A stretch of 20,177 nucleotides of DNA from an uncultured Eubacteriales bacterium (GCA_900550625.1 URSW01000009.1:1-20177); one strand, 5' to 3'. Shown: positions 1 to 7,176, numbered from the stretch's first letter. Notes: generated by a model from the letters alone, not told the origin. A program made the numbers and translations.

Positions 1-977
1 TTGGGATCATTATTACGGCTCGTCCAATCCTCTTTTGCCCGCCATTCCATTCCGTCAAGGAAACAGCATGAAGTCGGCAGCAGAATCTCATCCGTAATCA
101 TCATTGCATCCTCTAACAGTTTTACCACAGCACCTATCTGCGAAAGAGCTTCAGCCTGATTGCCGACAGATATTGATCGCTCCGCGGATTTAAGCCCGAG
201 TTCGATACGATCCAATGTCCACATATCGGGGCGATCATCCTCGGCATCACAGCGAATCAGCGAAAGCAGGGCTTCCATAAACTTATCCGCCGCCTGTCCG
301 GATTCACCGCTTTCTCCCTGCTTCAGAAGATAGAATGGGCAAAGTAATGTGCTTAATGCCTGATACAACTGATATCTCCGCTCCGGCTCGAATTTTTCCG
401 TATCACCGAGTCGGAAATACCTGTCAAACAACAGTGCGTGTGCGGAACAATCAAAGGATGTCGTATATTTAGCCAAAAAGTCTTCCAGATGCTCTTCATC
501 CTCGATTTGCGCCATTGCTTTGATTGTATGCGGATCCATAGGGTGACGTTCAAGGTAAGCTTCTGCAAGTAAGCGTACCTCGGGAAGTATTGCAGGGTCT
601 CGGAACGCTCTGCCGTTCCCGTCGCACCACGGACGCCATGCAGAGTCGCTGTCAAGATAATTTCTCCGTATGTCGCGGAGAAGCTCGACGATTTTATCGG
701 CATCATAATCCTGCTTTATGCATTCCCGGCGAAGCTCGTCAAATGTTTGAACCGCACGGTTTTCTTTTTCAATTTGCGGCATCCCGAGCAGCTCATCGAC
801 AGTCACGGCAAGCACCTCGGCAATGGCGGGAATCAGCTCGAGATCGGGATAGGTAATGCCGTTCTCCCAACGGCTGATCGATTGATAAGTTACACCCAGG
901 CGATCGGCGAGCGTTTCCTGCGTCAAATCGTTTTTCTTTCTGAAATTACGGATGTTTTCACCTATTGTGAGTTTCAT
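1..977 (-). CDS. XRE-family helix-turn-helix transcriptional regulator, C-terminus cut by window edge
   Basis: I translated this by hand because the frame has no stop inside the window: 325 codons are open from the ATG at 977-975 to the left edge. It starts MKLTIGENIRNFRKKNDLTQ. Residues 1-65 are a typical Cro/C1-type HTH: the recognition-helix stretch reads VTYQSISRWENGITYPDL and the domain ends VDELLG. The remaining ~260 residues are mostly helical and rich in acidic and leucine residues (for example EHLEDFLAKY). They resemble the helical sensor or oligomerisation part that follows the HTH in many clostridial XRE regulators, but I cannot name a ligand. AAAGGAGG at about 982-989 gives ideal spacing and fixes the start. 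It has its own promoter with an extended -10 (1033-1038). A near-palindrome over the likely transcription start suggests autoregulation (inference). Target genes are unknown. Confidence 0.9.
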   Translation of the reverse strand, partial: MKLTIGENIRNFRKKNDLTQETLADRLGVTYQSISRWENGITYPDLELIPAIAEVLAVTVDELLGMPQIEKENRAVQTFDELRRECIKQDYDADKIVELLRDIRRNYLDSDSAWRPWCDGNGRAFRDPAILPEVRLLAEAYLERHPMDPHTIKAMAQIEDEEHLEDFLAKYTTSFDCSAHALLFDRYFRLGDTEKFEPERRYQLYQALSTLLCPFYLLKQGESGESGQAADKFMEALLSLIRCDAEDDRPDMWTLDRIELGLKSAERSISVGNQAEALSQIGAVVKLLEDAMMITDEILLPTSCCFLDGMEWRAKEDWTSRNNDP

Positions 978-1032
978 ATTTTCCTCCTTTTGTGTTATCG
1001 CCCTGCAAGGCTGCTCTTTTGTCGACGTCTAC

Positions 1033-1060
1033 ATTATACCACAGAAAAGTCGAGAAACAA
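1033..1060 (-). promoter_or_regulatory. Promoter of the XRE regulator with extended -10
   Basis: On the minus strand the -10 is TATAAT (1033-1038), preceded by TGG so that it forms an extended -10. A weak -35, TTGTTT, lies at 1055-1060 with a 16-bp spacer. The 14-bp near-palindrome TGTCGACGTCTACA (1020-1033, 12 of 14 positions symmetric) covers the expected start of transcription, where an autoregulating HTH dimer could bind. The operator role is inference. Confidence 0.65.
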
Positions 1061-1315
1061 ATAACGCATTCGGAGAGAAAAATTATCATTTTGTGTTATA
1101 TTCGCCGGTTCAAATCTATCCGAAATCTCTTTACATCCCGGGGTTTTTCCGAACGCAGGACTTTTTGCGCTGTCCGCCGCCTTCGCAAATCCGAAGCTCG
1201 CCGCAGAACCGATTGCTTTTGGGAAGACGCAAAAAGCCCTTTTCGTGAGTCCGAGTCCGGACACAGCATCGAAAAGGGCAAAAGGGATCTATGAAATTCC
1301 GTAAAAATTCAGGGT
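1061..1315. other. Intergenic stretch, no gene seen
   Basis: No credible coding frame occurs on either strand: the short ORFs here lack ribosome sites and have arginine-rich, family-less translations. The only structured element is the terminator-like hairpin at 1231-1279, listed separately. The rest is unassigned. Confidence 0.5.
1231..1279 (-). terminator. Second terminator-like hairpin downstream of tRNA-Gln
   Basis: A perfect 10-bp stem, GCCCTTTTCG (1236-1245) with CGAAAAGGGC (1270-1279), encloses a smaller GTCCG/CGGAC hairpin. On the minus strand it is followed by TTTTT (1235-1231). The orientation fits the tRNA-Gln transcript, making this a back-up terminator. On the + strand the hairpin is followed by A residues, so it would not terminate there. 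Confidence 0.65.
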
Positions 1316-1353
1316 CGAAAAAACGGGAGAAATCTCTCGAAATCTCCCGTTTT
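1316..1353 (-). terminator. Rho-independent terminator of tRNA-Gln
   Basis: An 11-bp stem pairs 1320-1330 (containing ACGGGAGA) with 1343-1353 (containing TCTCCCGT). On the minus strand it ends in a T6 run (1323-1318). It lies 17 nt past the CCA end of the tRNA. Confidence 0.85.
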
Positions 1354-1370
1354 CTCGCCGCTCGGATTTA

Positions 1371-1444
1371 TGGCTGGGATAGCAGGACTCGAACCTGCAA
1401 AGCGAGAGTCAAAGTCTCGTGTGTTGCCGTTACACCATATCCCA
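1371..1444 (-). tRNA. tRNA-Gln (anticodon TTG)
   Basis: A complete 74-nt cloverleaf can be folded by eye. The acceptor TGGGATA pairs with TATCCCA, the D stem GTGT with ACAC, the anticodon stem CGAGA with TCTCG around loop CTTTGAC, and the T stem GCAGG with CCTGC around TTCGAGT. The anticodon TTG reads CAA/CAG. The U1-A72 pair and G73 discriminator are typical of bacterial tRNA-Gln. CCA is encoded. It is a monocistronic unit with a consensus promoter and a terminator. Confidence 0.97.
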
Positions 1445-1494
1445 TCGGTATTGTGCGAACGCCGGGCAAAGGCGCTTTTGTCCGCTCTTTCGGT

Positions 1495-1523
1495 ATTATA
1501 ACACAAAGAGGCTTTCTTGTCAA
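1495..1523 (-). promoter_or_regulatory. Perfect consensus promoter of tRNA-Gln
   Basis: On the minus strand TTGACA (1523-1518) and TATAAT (1500-1495) are separated by exactly 17 bp. This matches the vegetative sigma consensus at all 12 positions, as expected for a stable RNA gene. The -10 ends about 50 nt before the mature 5' end. Confidence 0.93.
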
Positions 1524-2038
1524 TATTCCGGATTCGCATTCCGGCGGACGGCGGTCGGGGCAGGGGTATCGGACGCGGGGGCAATATCCGAGGAGAGAAA
1601 ACGGGTGCGGCGGGGGTGTGCGATTCGTGGGGTATCTGCGGCGTGTCCGGCTTGGGCTGATGTGTGCGATTTCGGGACAGTGCGAACAGCGTGGCGGTTG
1701 ATGTTAAGACGGCAGGTAACGTGCGGCGGGGGTATACGGATTGGATTGTGCGGGCTGCGCACGGCGGCTTGGCACATGCGGACTGTACGCGGGTATGGGG
1801 TGTGCGTTGGAAAATGCGCGGTGTGCGGGAACACGGTGTGCGGCGGATATGTGCTTCGGTGCGCTCGGATGCTCTGCGGGATTTCCCGTGCATCCGAATG
1901 CGTCCGCGTTTCTCGGGTGCTGTGTTCGGCTAAGTCTCGGCGGCGTTTACGGCGGGGCGGCTTTTTTGCCGATTTACAGTAAAAAATATACTGTTATGAA
2001 ATATTTTAAAATATTTTCCTCAAAATTAAAACAACCTA
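1524..2038. other. GC-rich, strand-skewed intergenic region without a gene
   Basis: The + strand is strongly rich in G and in GTGCGG-like words. GTGCGGCGGGGGT occurs twice (near 1605 and 1721), and the G-runs at 1557-1620 (GGGG, GGGG, GGGGG, GGG) could form a quadruplex. A hairpin pairs TCGGATGC (1865-1872) with GCATCCGA (1890-1897) around an inner CGGG/CCCG stem, but no T-run follows it. The long ORFs across it translate to arginine- or cysteine-rich sequence with no family character and no ribosome site, so I do not call them. Confidence 0.6.
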
Positions 2039-2067
2039 TTGACATATAATGGTATTTGGTGTATAAT
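2039..2067 (+). promoter_or_regulatory. Perfect consensus promoter of the PPC-dockerin gene
   Basis: TTGACA (2039-2044), a 17-bp spacer and TATAAT (2062-2067) match the vegetative consensus fully. The upstream DNA (1980-2037) is very A/T-rich with phased A and T tracts, resembling an UP element. The -10 ends 48 nt before the ATG, which suggests strong expression. Confidence 0.92.
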
Positions 2068-2115
2068 GGAAACGTCAGCAGGCAAAATAAGAAATCAAAG
2101 AAAGGAAATGGAAAA

Positions 2116-3270
2116 ATGAAACTCGGAAAAAGAATTGTCGGCATTTTGCTGGCGGCAGTGATGCTCTGCTCGGTGTTCACGGTTTATTCTTCGGCGAGCG
2201 GTGATTACGGTTCAAGCTTTGATACCGCGACGACCCTTGAGCCGAGAGGAACAGTGAATTCTTTCTTCGTATACGGCGAACTTGAAACTTCCGGAGATGC
2301 GGATTACTTCAAGTTTACCGCTACGAAAAGCGGAGTTTTCCTCATTTACACCGAGGGAACGACGGATACGAGAGGTTATCTCTACAATTCATCCCGTGCG
2401 CAGCTTGCGTACAACGACGACAACGACGGGATCAACTTTGCAATCAAGTACAGCCTTGTAAAGGGGAATACATACTATGTAAAGGTCACCGCTTATGGAT
2501 CTACGACCGGGGAATACGATCTGTATATCAGCGCATTCACGACTGACATTATATACCGTGCCAATGCTGATGCGAGAAGCACAAACATCGATGTGTATTA
2601 TCCGGGATTCTTCGGAAAAGCTACACTTTATGTAGGAAACACAGCATATGAGGTAGACGGAAGCGAAATGTTCGGTGTCAGTGTTGATGTTATGGTTATC
2701 AATGTCCCGGCGACCGCGCTCGGTTCGCAGACGACGTTCCGCCTGGCAGCTCAAAGAGGCTCGATCTCCGTAAGCGAAACCTACAGCAATGCGAAAGCCG
2801 TATACTACAGCACTTCCGTACTCACGGGAATCACGGGCGCAAAGACCACGCTTTCTTCTCTCATAGCATCCGAGAAAATCAGCGGATATACCGTCCGCCC
2901 GTACACCGCTGACGGAACGCTCATAACCGATACCTCCGTAAAGAGCGCGACCGGTATGGTCCTCGCAACCTTCAGCAACACCAACGGACGCTGCTACAAG
3001 GCAAAATTCGTGGTGCTGTTCGGCGACGTGGACGGCGACGGAGAGATCAAGATATCCGATTCGATCGCAATCCTGAAGCACATAAGCGGTCAGAAGACGC
3101 TGACCGGAGCCGCTCTCCTTGCGGCGGATGTCAACCATGACGGCGTGATCGACGAGGCCGACAACGATCTCGTTCAGAAGGTCGTTGCAAATTGGGATAT
3201 CGATCTCGGACAGTCCACGGCGATCTCGAGCGTTCCTGCTTCGCTCACGGCAAGCTGGCTCCATTCCTGA
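2116..3270 (+). CDS. Secreted PPC-like domain protein with C-terminal type I dockerin
   Basis: This is a 384-residue exported protein. I chose ATG 2116 because it follows AAAGGAAATGG and begins a clear signal peptide (MKLGKRIVGILLAAVMLCSV, cleavage likely near residue 27-28). The in-frame codon at 2056 lies inside the promoter. Residues ~30-135 look like a pre-peptidase C-terminal (PPC) beta-sandwich, with the hallmark DADYFKFTATKSGVFLIYTE and TYYVKVTAYGSTTGEYDLYI strands. Residues ~136-300 are beta-rich and unassigned. Residues 303-364 are a dockerin with two calcium loops, DVDGDGEIKISD and DVNHDGVIDEAD, each followed by a helix. Dockerins bind cohesins, so the protein probably docks onto a cell-surface or cellulosome-like scaffold (family knowledge). 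No catalytic domain is visible; it may be a binding or structural component. It is a single-gene unit with its own promoter and terminator. Confidence 0.88.
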   Translation: MKLGKRIVGILLAAVMLCSVFTVYSSASGDYGSSFDTATTLEPRGTVNSFFVYGELETSGDADYFKFTATKSGVFLIYTEGTTDTRGYLYNSSRAQLAYNDDNDGINFAIKYSLVKGNTYYVKVTAYGSTTGEYDLYISAFTTDIIYRANADARSTNIDVYYPGFFGKATLYVGNTAYEVDGSEMFGVSVDVMVINVPATALGSQTTFRLAAQRGSISVSETYSNAKAVYYSTSVLTGITGAKTTLSSLIASEKISGYTVRPYTADGTLITDTSVKSATGMVLATFSNTNGRCYKAKFVVLFGDVDGDGEIKISDSIAILKHISGQKTLTGAALLAADVNHDGVIDEADNDLVQKVVANWDIDLGQSTAISSVPASLTASWLHS

Positions 3271-3290
3271 GAAAGCTTTGCCCGACGGCG

Positions 3291-3324
3291 GTGCGGTGGG
3301 TTGACGGAGCGCCGCACGGTTTTT
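3291..3324 (+). terminator. Probable terminator of the PPC-dockerin gene
   Basis: GTGCGG (3291-3296) pairs with CCGCAC (3312-3317) and is followed by GGTTTTT. It lies 20 nt past the stop codon. The stem is short but GC-rich. Confidence 0.6.
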
Positions 3325-3560
3325 ATCAGAGACGGAAGCCGAGAATACGAGCCGAACCGGGTTCTGCCTGCTGTTCCGGGGAGACGGAGTAATCTCGGAG
3401 TAAGTCATGTATCAATTATGAAGCATAAAGCAATTAAGATGTTCACACGAAAAGCCGACGAAGAACGTGTTCGGCGAGCGGCATGAAATTCGGAAAACGC
3501 CGTCTCGGAAGAGCGCGTCGGTCGTCATAGGGTATATAAAAATTCAGGTATAAAAGAAGA
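3325..3560. other. Intergenic stretch before the candidate RNA
   Basis: No coding frame is supported. Two A/T-rich words resemble -10 boxes (TATAAA at 3535-3540 and at 3549-3554) just before the foldback at 3564, but neither has a recognisable -35 at 16-18 bp, so I do not call a promoter. Confidence 0.4.
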
Positions 3561-3563
3561 AAG

Positions 3564-3692
3564 CTTCCGGATGCTTTGCCGACGGGAGAAAACGGATGGC
3601 GGACATGACCGCCGACGGGTGCACTTTCGGCGCATCCCGCCCGGTCGGAAACGCGATTTCCGTTTTCGCCCGTGTCGGCGGAGTATCGGAAG
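3564..3692 (+). ncRNA. Candidate structured non-coding RNA (129-nt branched foldback)
   Basis: The arms 3564-3595 and 3660-3692 pair over about 30 bp with only a one-base bulge (G3569), a two-base bulge (3672-3673) and one mismatch (A3587/G3668). Inside are two hairpins: GGCGG/CCGCC (3598-3602 with 3609-3613) and CGGG-TGC with GCA-t-CCCG (3616-3622 with 3632-3639). Three outer pairs are wobbles (G3573-T3684, T3576-G3681, T3577-G3680). They are valid G-U pairs only in + strand RNA and would be A-C mismatches in the opposite transcript, so the fold is strand-specific. A strong + strand hairpin terminator follows at 3755-3792. I recognise no known family: it lacks the open central bubble of 6S RNA and conserved riboswitch cores that I know. 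A fossil foldback element is the alternative. Confidence 0.45.
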
Positions 3693-3754
3693 AATGTGAG
3701 GTAAAATTTCCGAAATAACGGATCGATAAGAATCGACTGCTTAAGCGAATGCTT

Positions 3755-3797
3755 AAAGAGAAGGCAGAGCAAATTTGCTCTGCCTTCTCTTTTGTTT
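3755..3797 (+). terminator. Strong terminator hairpin (38-nt perfect palindrome)
   Basis: Positions 3755-3792 are a perfect inverted repeat centred on AAATTT, with arms reading AAAGAGAAGGCAGAGCAAA. The right arm ends in CTCTTTT followed by GTTTG. No protein gene ends just upstream, so it probably terminates the candidate RNA at 3564-3692 or read-through from the dockerin gene. Confidence 0.8.
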
Positions 3798-4153
3798 GTA
3801 TTTATGCCGGTTCGCGGCTAATCTCCGGATCGGGGCTGCGGATTATGCCGTTTCGGTATGAGGCTGTCCGAGGTGTGTCGGCACTGCCGGGCGCTGCCGC
3901 GCTTGCGTTTCTCCGCGTATCGTGAGGAAAGTCCGACCGTGGTCGGCATCATTGAAGATGCGCGCCGGGGGGGCGTAGCCGGTGTGCGCCGGAGCGTCGA
4001 ATCGGCGAAGTATCGGTATCTGCCGCGTTTTCTCGCCGAATCGGCGCGGTTATCGGTTTCCGCCGCGCTTTCCGGCTGTACGGCGGCACCGTCTCGGCGC
4101 AGGGTTTTTCGCGTTCGGCTCAGCGTCTCGGATCAGGCGTATGCCCGGCAGGC
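3798..4153. other. GC-rich non-coding stretch with an imperfect tandem repeat
   Basis: No coding frame is convincing; the ORFs are serine/arginine-rich shadows. It contains a ~40-nt imperfect tandem duplication (3998-4036 and 4037-4076, about 32 of 40 positions identical) and a run of seven to eight G at 3966-3973. Confidence 0.5.
3998..4076. repeat. Imperfect tandem repeat, two ~40-nt units
   Basis: Both units begin CGAATCGGCG and share TATCGGT and GCCGCG at the same offsets. They differ by one inserted T and several substitutions. The repeat lies in the non-coding gap downstream of the lipoprotein gene on the minus strand. Confidence 0.7.
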
Positions 4154-5335
4154 TCAGCCTCCGAGAACCGCGCTGTCCGTGACAACGGCGAGTGCTTTTT
4201 CCTGAAGCACCGCCTGCATGAAGAACGGCATTCCGTAATCAGTAATATAGGAATCGTACATTGTCTCGCTGTACGAGGAATTTCCTTCGTTCGCTTTCGC
4301 AATGTATTCCTTTACGTCTTCCTCGTCCGCCGTGAGCCCTTCCGCTTCGGCTATCGCCTGGAATATGAGGCGGATCTTTCCGTCGGATTCGAGATCCTCT
4401 CTGTTTGCTTCGCAAAACTCGTCAACGCTCGAATATCCGGCAGCCTCAACGTAATCGTCGAGGGTCTTCTGATACTGTGACGCGTAGTCGGTGTAATAGT
4501 TGAGCATTGTATTCTTGCAGAAATCGTAGACCGCGTCGGGAAGATCGACCGTGCTGTTTTCGAGAAGGCAGCTTTTTATATATTGGGTGATGCTCTCTTC
4601 GCGGATCGAATTTTCGAGGTACTCGCGCACCTCGGCGACAGTCGAAAGTCCGTATGTGCCGTAGAGATTCTCCTTAACGAAGTCATCGGTGAATTCGGGG
4701 TCGGTGTACTCCGTGATGTAGTTGATCTCGGTTACAAAAAGAGCGTCCTTGCCCGCGAGGTCGGGATTGTTCGGATACGGTACGGGGAACGTGACCTCGA
4801 CATTCACGGTTTCGCCGGGCATATGACCGATGAGCTGCTCGAGAAAATCGTCGATGTAGGAGGTGACACCGATCGTGACATCGGTTCCGTTTCCGCCGGT
4901 CGAGCCGTTCTCGAATTCGACGCCGTCGATTGATCCCACATAGTCGATGTTCACAGTATCGCCGTCGGCTACGGCGCGGTCGGTGCGCTTTAATGTGGAG
5001 CGGAAATTCGAAATTACGGTTTTGATCCGCGCGTCAATGTCTTCATCCGACGCGGTGCAGTTCTCCGCGGGAATGTTTATGCCTTTGTAGTCGCAGAGCT
5101 TTACATGGTCCGACGCGCGGATGCCGTCGAATTTGCCGTCTGCGGCGAGCCCGAGGCTGTATTTCGGCGATGAGGACTCGGCAGGTGCGGTGTCTGCGGC
5201 GGTATCGGGCACACCCGAAGTCTCTGCGGTACCCGAGGTCTCGGCGGAGTCATCCTTTTTTTCGGAGCAGGAGAAGAGAGACGCGGCGAGGATGGCGGCG
5301 AGAAGAGCGCATATGGTGCGGCTTGAATTTTTCAT
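4154..5335 (-). CDS. Trigger-factor/FKBP-like peptidyl-prolyl isomerase lipoprotein
   Basis: This 393-residue protein should assist folding of exported proteins at the outer face of the membrane. Residues 1-23 are a lipoprotein signal with lipobox LFSC (Cys23), followed by a Ser/Thr/Ala/Glu-rich linker to ~57. Residues ~75-120 are a short trigger-factor-like segment. Residues ~122-206 form an FKBP-type PPIase domain (ADGDTVNIDYVGSIDGVEFE, then LIGHMPGETVNVEVTFP). Residues ~212-390 match the helical C-terminal chaperone arm of trigger factor. Cytosolic trigger factor is ~430 residues with a ribosome-binding domain; here a lipoprotein signal replaces that domain. The start follows ACGGAG at 7-nt spacing. 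It lies 198 bp after the SurA-like gene on the same strand, with a hairpin between them. No promoter is obvious in the gap, so partial read-through is likely (inference). Confidence 0.88.
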   Translation of the reverse strand: MKNSSRTICALLAAILAASLFSCSEKKDDSAETSGTAETSGVPDTAADTAPAESSSPKYSLGLAADGKFDGIRASDHVKLCDYKGINIPAENCTASDEDIDARIKTVISNFRSTLKRTDRAVADGDTVNIDYVGSIDGVEFENGSTGGNGTDVTIGVTSYIDDFLEQLIGHMPGETVNVEVTFPVPYPNNPDLAGKDALFVTEINYITEYTDPEFTDDFVKENLYGTYGLSTVAEVREYLENSIREESITQYIKSCLLENSTVDLPDAVYDFCKNTMLNYYTDYASQYQKTLDDYVEAAGYSSVDEFCEANREDLESDGKIRLIFQAIAEAEGLTADEEDVKEYIAKANEGNSSYSETMYDSYITDYGMPFFMQAVLQEKALAVVTDSAVLGG

Positions 5336-5485
5336 ATAAACTCCGTTTGCCCGTGGGGCTTGAATTTTGTTTTATCGGTAAGGGAAGCGCGCGGCGTTTC
5401 GGCATATGATGCGCATATCGGCGCGGTGTCATGCGGGCGTTTTGCAGTGTCGGTGCGGTGTCGTGCTTCCCTTGAAAGACAGTGC

Positions 5486-5512
5486 AAAGGGGACGCGGTA
5501 TGCGCCCCCTTT
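5486..5512 (-). terminator. Terminator-like or attenuating hairpin after the SurA-like gene
   Basis: AAAGGGGACGC (5486-5496) pairs with GCGCCCCCTTT (5502-5512), with one unpaired base. It lies 21 nt past the stop codon at 5534. On the minus strand the following sequence is GCACTG, with only a TTT inside the stem, so termination may be partial and let the lipoprotein gene be expressed. Confidence 0.5.
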
Positions 5513-5533
5513 ATTCGTTATTTCCGAACGGCG

Positions 5534-7129
5534 TCAGGTTGTCGGAATCTTGTAGATGTTATCGAGGTTTACGGTGATCTTGTCTCCGCCGTGAGCCTCT
5601 TCGAATCCCTTGTAAGCTTCCTCATACTGCGCGTTCTTCATCGCGGTATCGACGTCGTACTTCCACTTGGTCATTCCGTCGCCCTTGTACATGACGATGT
5701 AGTAGTAAGTAGTCGATGAAGTGGAGGTCGATGAGGAGGTGCTCTCCTTCGAGAAGATGTCGCGGTCGCCGTCGGCGCGGCTCTCGTCCCAGAGCCATGC
5801 GTTCATTTCGTCAATGTCGAAGTCGTCCTTGCCGATGTTCTCGTAAAGCGCGTCCTTCGCGGTGGAGCGGCTGTATTCGTCGGCGAGCTCGATAAACTTG
5901 GCATCCTTGTCCTCTGCGGAATTGAGCGCCTCGTTGATGGTGTCGATCGTCGAGGTGATGCTTCCGGAATCGGAGGAGGAAAGCGCGATCACGCGGGCGT
6001 TCTTCGTCGTGTATTCCTCACGGTACTTGGGTGCGGTGAGAAGGTATACTTCGCAGGTGCCGTCGTCATGGGTGTGAAGGAAGGTCTTGTTTGCTTCGGT
6101 CATGTCGAACAGGGCTTTGATCTCGTCGCTGTCCTCGCTGTAGGATGCGCCCTTGGTCTCGAGCTTCGACATTGCGGAGGTCACGTTCCCGTCGAGCTTG
6201 TCGGTGTCGGTCTCGGATGCGTATACCACGGTCTTGAGGTAATTCTCGACGTAAGCCTTGAACTGCTCAACATCGGTAATCGCGGCGAGCGAATCGGCGC
6301 TTGCCTTGATCTGAGCCTTGTACTTCGCGTCCTCGTCCTCTTCTTTGCTCTCGGCGGAGGTATCGGTCGATGCGGAGGTATCGGTGGAAGCATCGGTGTC
6401 TGCCGAAGTGTCGGTATCCGTTGAGGTGTCGGCGTTCTTTACGTCGCTGACCTTGAAGGTGTAGGAGAGGTAGTCGATCTTGAGGAAGTCGTTCTCATGC
6501 TCGGAGAAGTATCCCGCGAGGTCGCTGTCGGAGTGCTCGTAGGAATCCATGACGCTGTTGTAATAGCTGTATGCGAGCTGGCTCATCTCCATTGCGCTGC
6601 GCACGTCCTTGAGATTTACGCCGTAGCCGTAGTAGTTCATCACATACTGCGAAACGGAGTAGCCTCTCTGGGATGCGGTGTCCTTGATCGTCTGTATCGA
6701 TTCGTCGATCGACGCGCGGTCATCGTCGGAAAGCTCAAATCCTACGGACTTCGCCTGCTCGCAGAGAGTGAGCATCTGCTTGACGGAGGGAATGGTGACG
6801 CTCTGCATGAAGTAGTCGTACCATGTTCCGCCGCTCGGGTAGTTCTGGGTCTTCAGCGACTTGGAGGTGTCGAGTCCGTAATACTGATAAACGGTCGAAT
6901 TCTTCGAAAGCTCGGACGAGAGATTCGTAGTGAAGAAATACGACATCTGTGCGTTGTTTACTTCATAGTTTTCACTTTTGACGGCTACCGTGTGGCGGAG
7001 GAAATATCCGTTGTTTCCGAGCAGGGTGTAAGTGAAAACCGAGCCGATTATCGCAACCGCAAGCACGCACGCGACGGTGATGAGTACGGTTTTGAGCCGG
7101 CTGTTCTTGGAATTTTTGGTTTTTACCAT
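5534..7129 (-). CDS. Membrane-anchored SurA/PrsA-like foldase with parvulin-like region
   Basis: This 531-residue protein is probably an extracytoplasmic peptidyl-prolyl isomerase or chaperone. Residues 13-38 are one hydrophobic segment after a lysine-rich start, so it is anchored with its body outside. Residues ~45-230 resemble the helical SurA N-terminal domain. Residues 234-268 are a low-complexity Thr/Ser/Asp linker. Residues ~375-485 look like a parvulin (PpiC) domain, including KFIELADEYSRSTAKD, but the usual ARHIL opening is KNARVIAL here and another serine/threonine run (463-474) interrupts it, so catalysis is uncertain. I chose ATG 7129. An earlier in-frame ATG at 7201 overlaps the -10 region and adds an unlikely 24 residues. 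The ribosome site is weak (AAAGG 15 nt upstream). The FKBP lipoprotein gene follows on the same strand. Confidence 0.82.
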   Translation of the reverse strand: MVKTKNSKNSRLKTVLITVACVLAVAIIGSVFTYTLLGNNGYFLRHTVAVKSENYEVNNAQMSYFFTTNLSSELSKNSTVYQYYGLDTSKSLKTQNYPSGGTWYDYFMQSVTIPSVKQMLTLCEQAKSVGFELSDDDRASIDESIQTIKDTASQRGYSVSQYVMNYYGYGVNLKDVRSAMEMSQLAYSYYNSVMDSYEHSDSDLAGYFSEHENDFLKIDYLSYTFKVSDVKNADTSTDTDTSADTDASTDTSASTDTSAESKEEDEDAKYKAQIKASADSLAAITDVEQFKAYVENYLKTVVYASETDTDKLDGNVTSAMSKLETKGASYSEDSDEIKALFDMTEANKTFLHTHDDGTCEVYLLTAPKYREEYTTKNARVIALSSSDSGSITSTIDTINEALNSAEDKDAKFIELADEYSRSTAKDALYENIGKDDFDIDEMNAWLWDESRADGDRDIFSKESTSSSTSTSSTTYYYIVMYKGDGMTKWKYDVDTAMKNAQYEEAYKGFEEAHGGDKITVNLDNIYKIPTT

Positions 7130-7176
7130 TTGTTCGGTACCAGACCTTTCATTTACGTTGACATCAAAATGATGGA

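Noticed and set aside
1309..1982. Long overlapping ORFs on both strands (up to 194 codons)
   Set aside because: They cross the tRNA and its promoter, are Arg/Pro/Cys-rich, and lack ribosome sites and any family resemblance.
2389..3408. 339-codon ORF on the minus strand across the dockerin gene
   Set aside because: It is a shadow of the real + strand gene; the translation is Arg/Ser/Cys-rich without a start signal.
3564..3692. 6S RNA as identity of the foldback
   Set aside because: The helix is nearly continuous, without the large central bubble that mimics an open promoter, and it is shorter than usual 6S RNA.
3924..3934. GAGGAAAGTCC, identical to a conserved segment of bacterial RNase P RNA
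   Set aside because: The other hallmarks (ACAGAAA-type and AACCG segments, the pairing arm before the 3' end) are absent in the next 350 nt, so this is a chance match.
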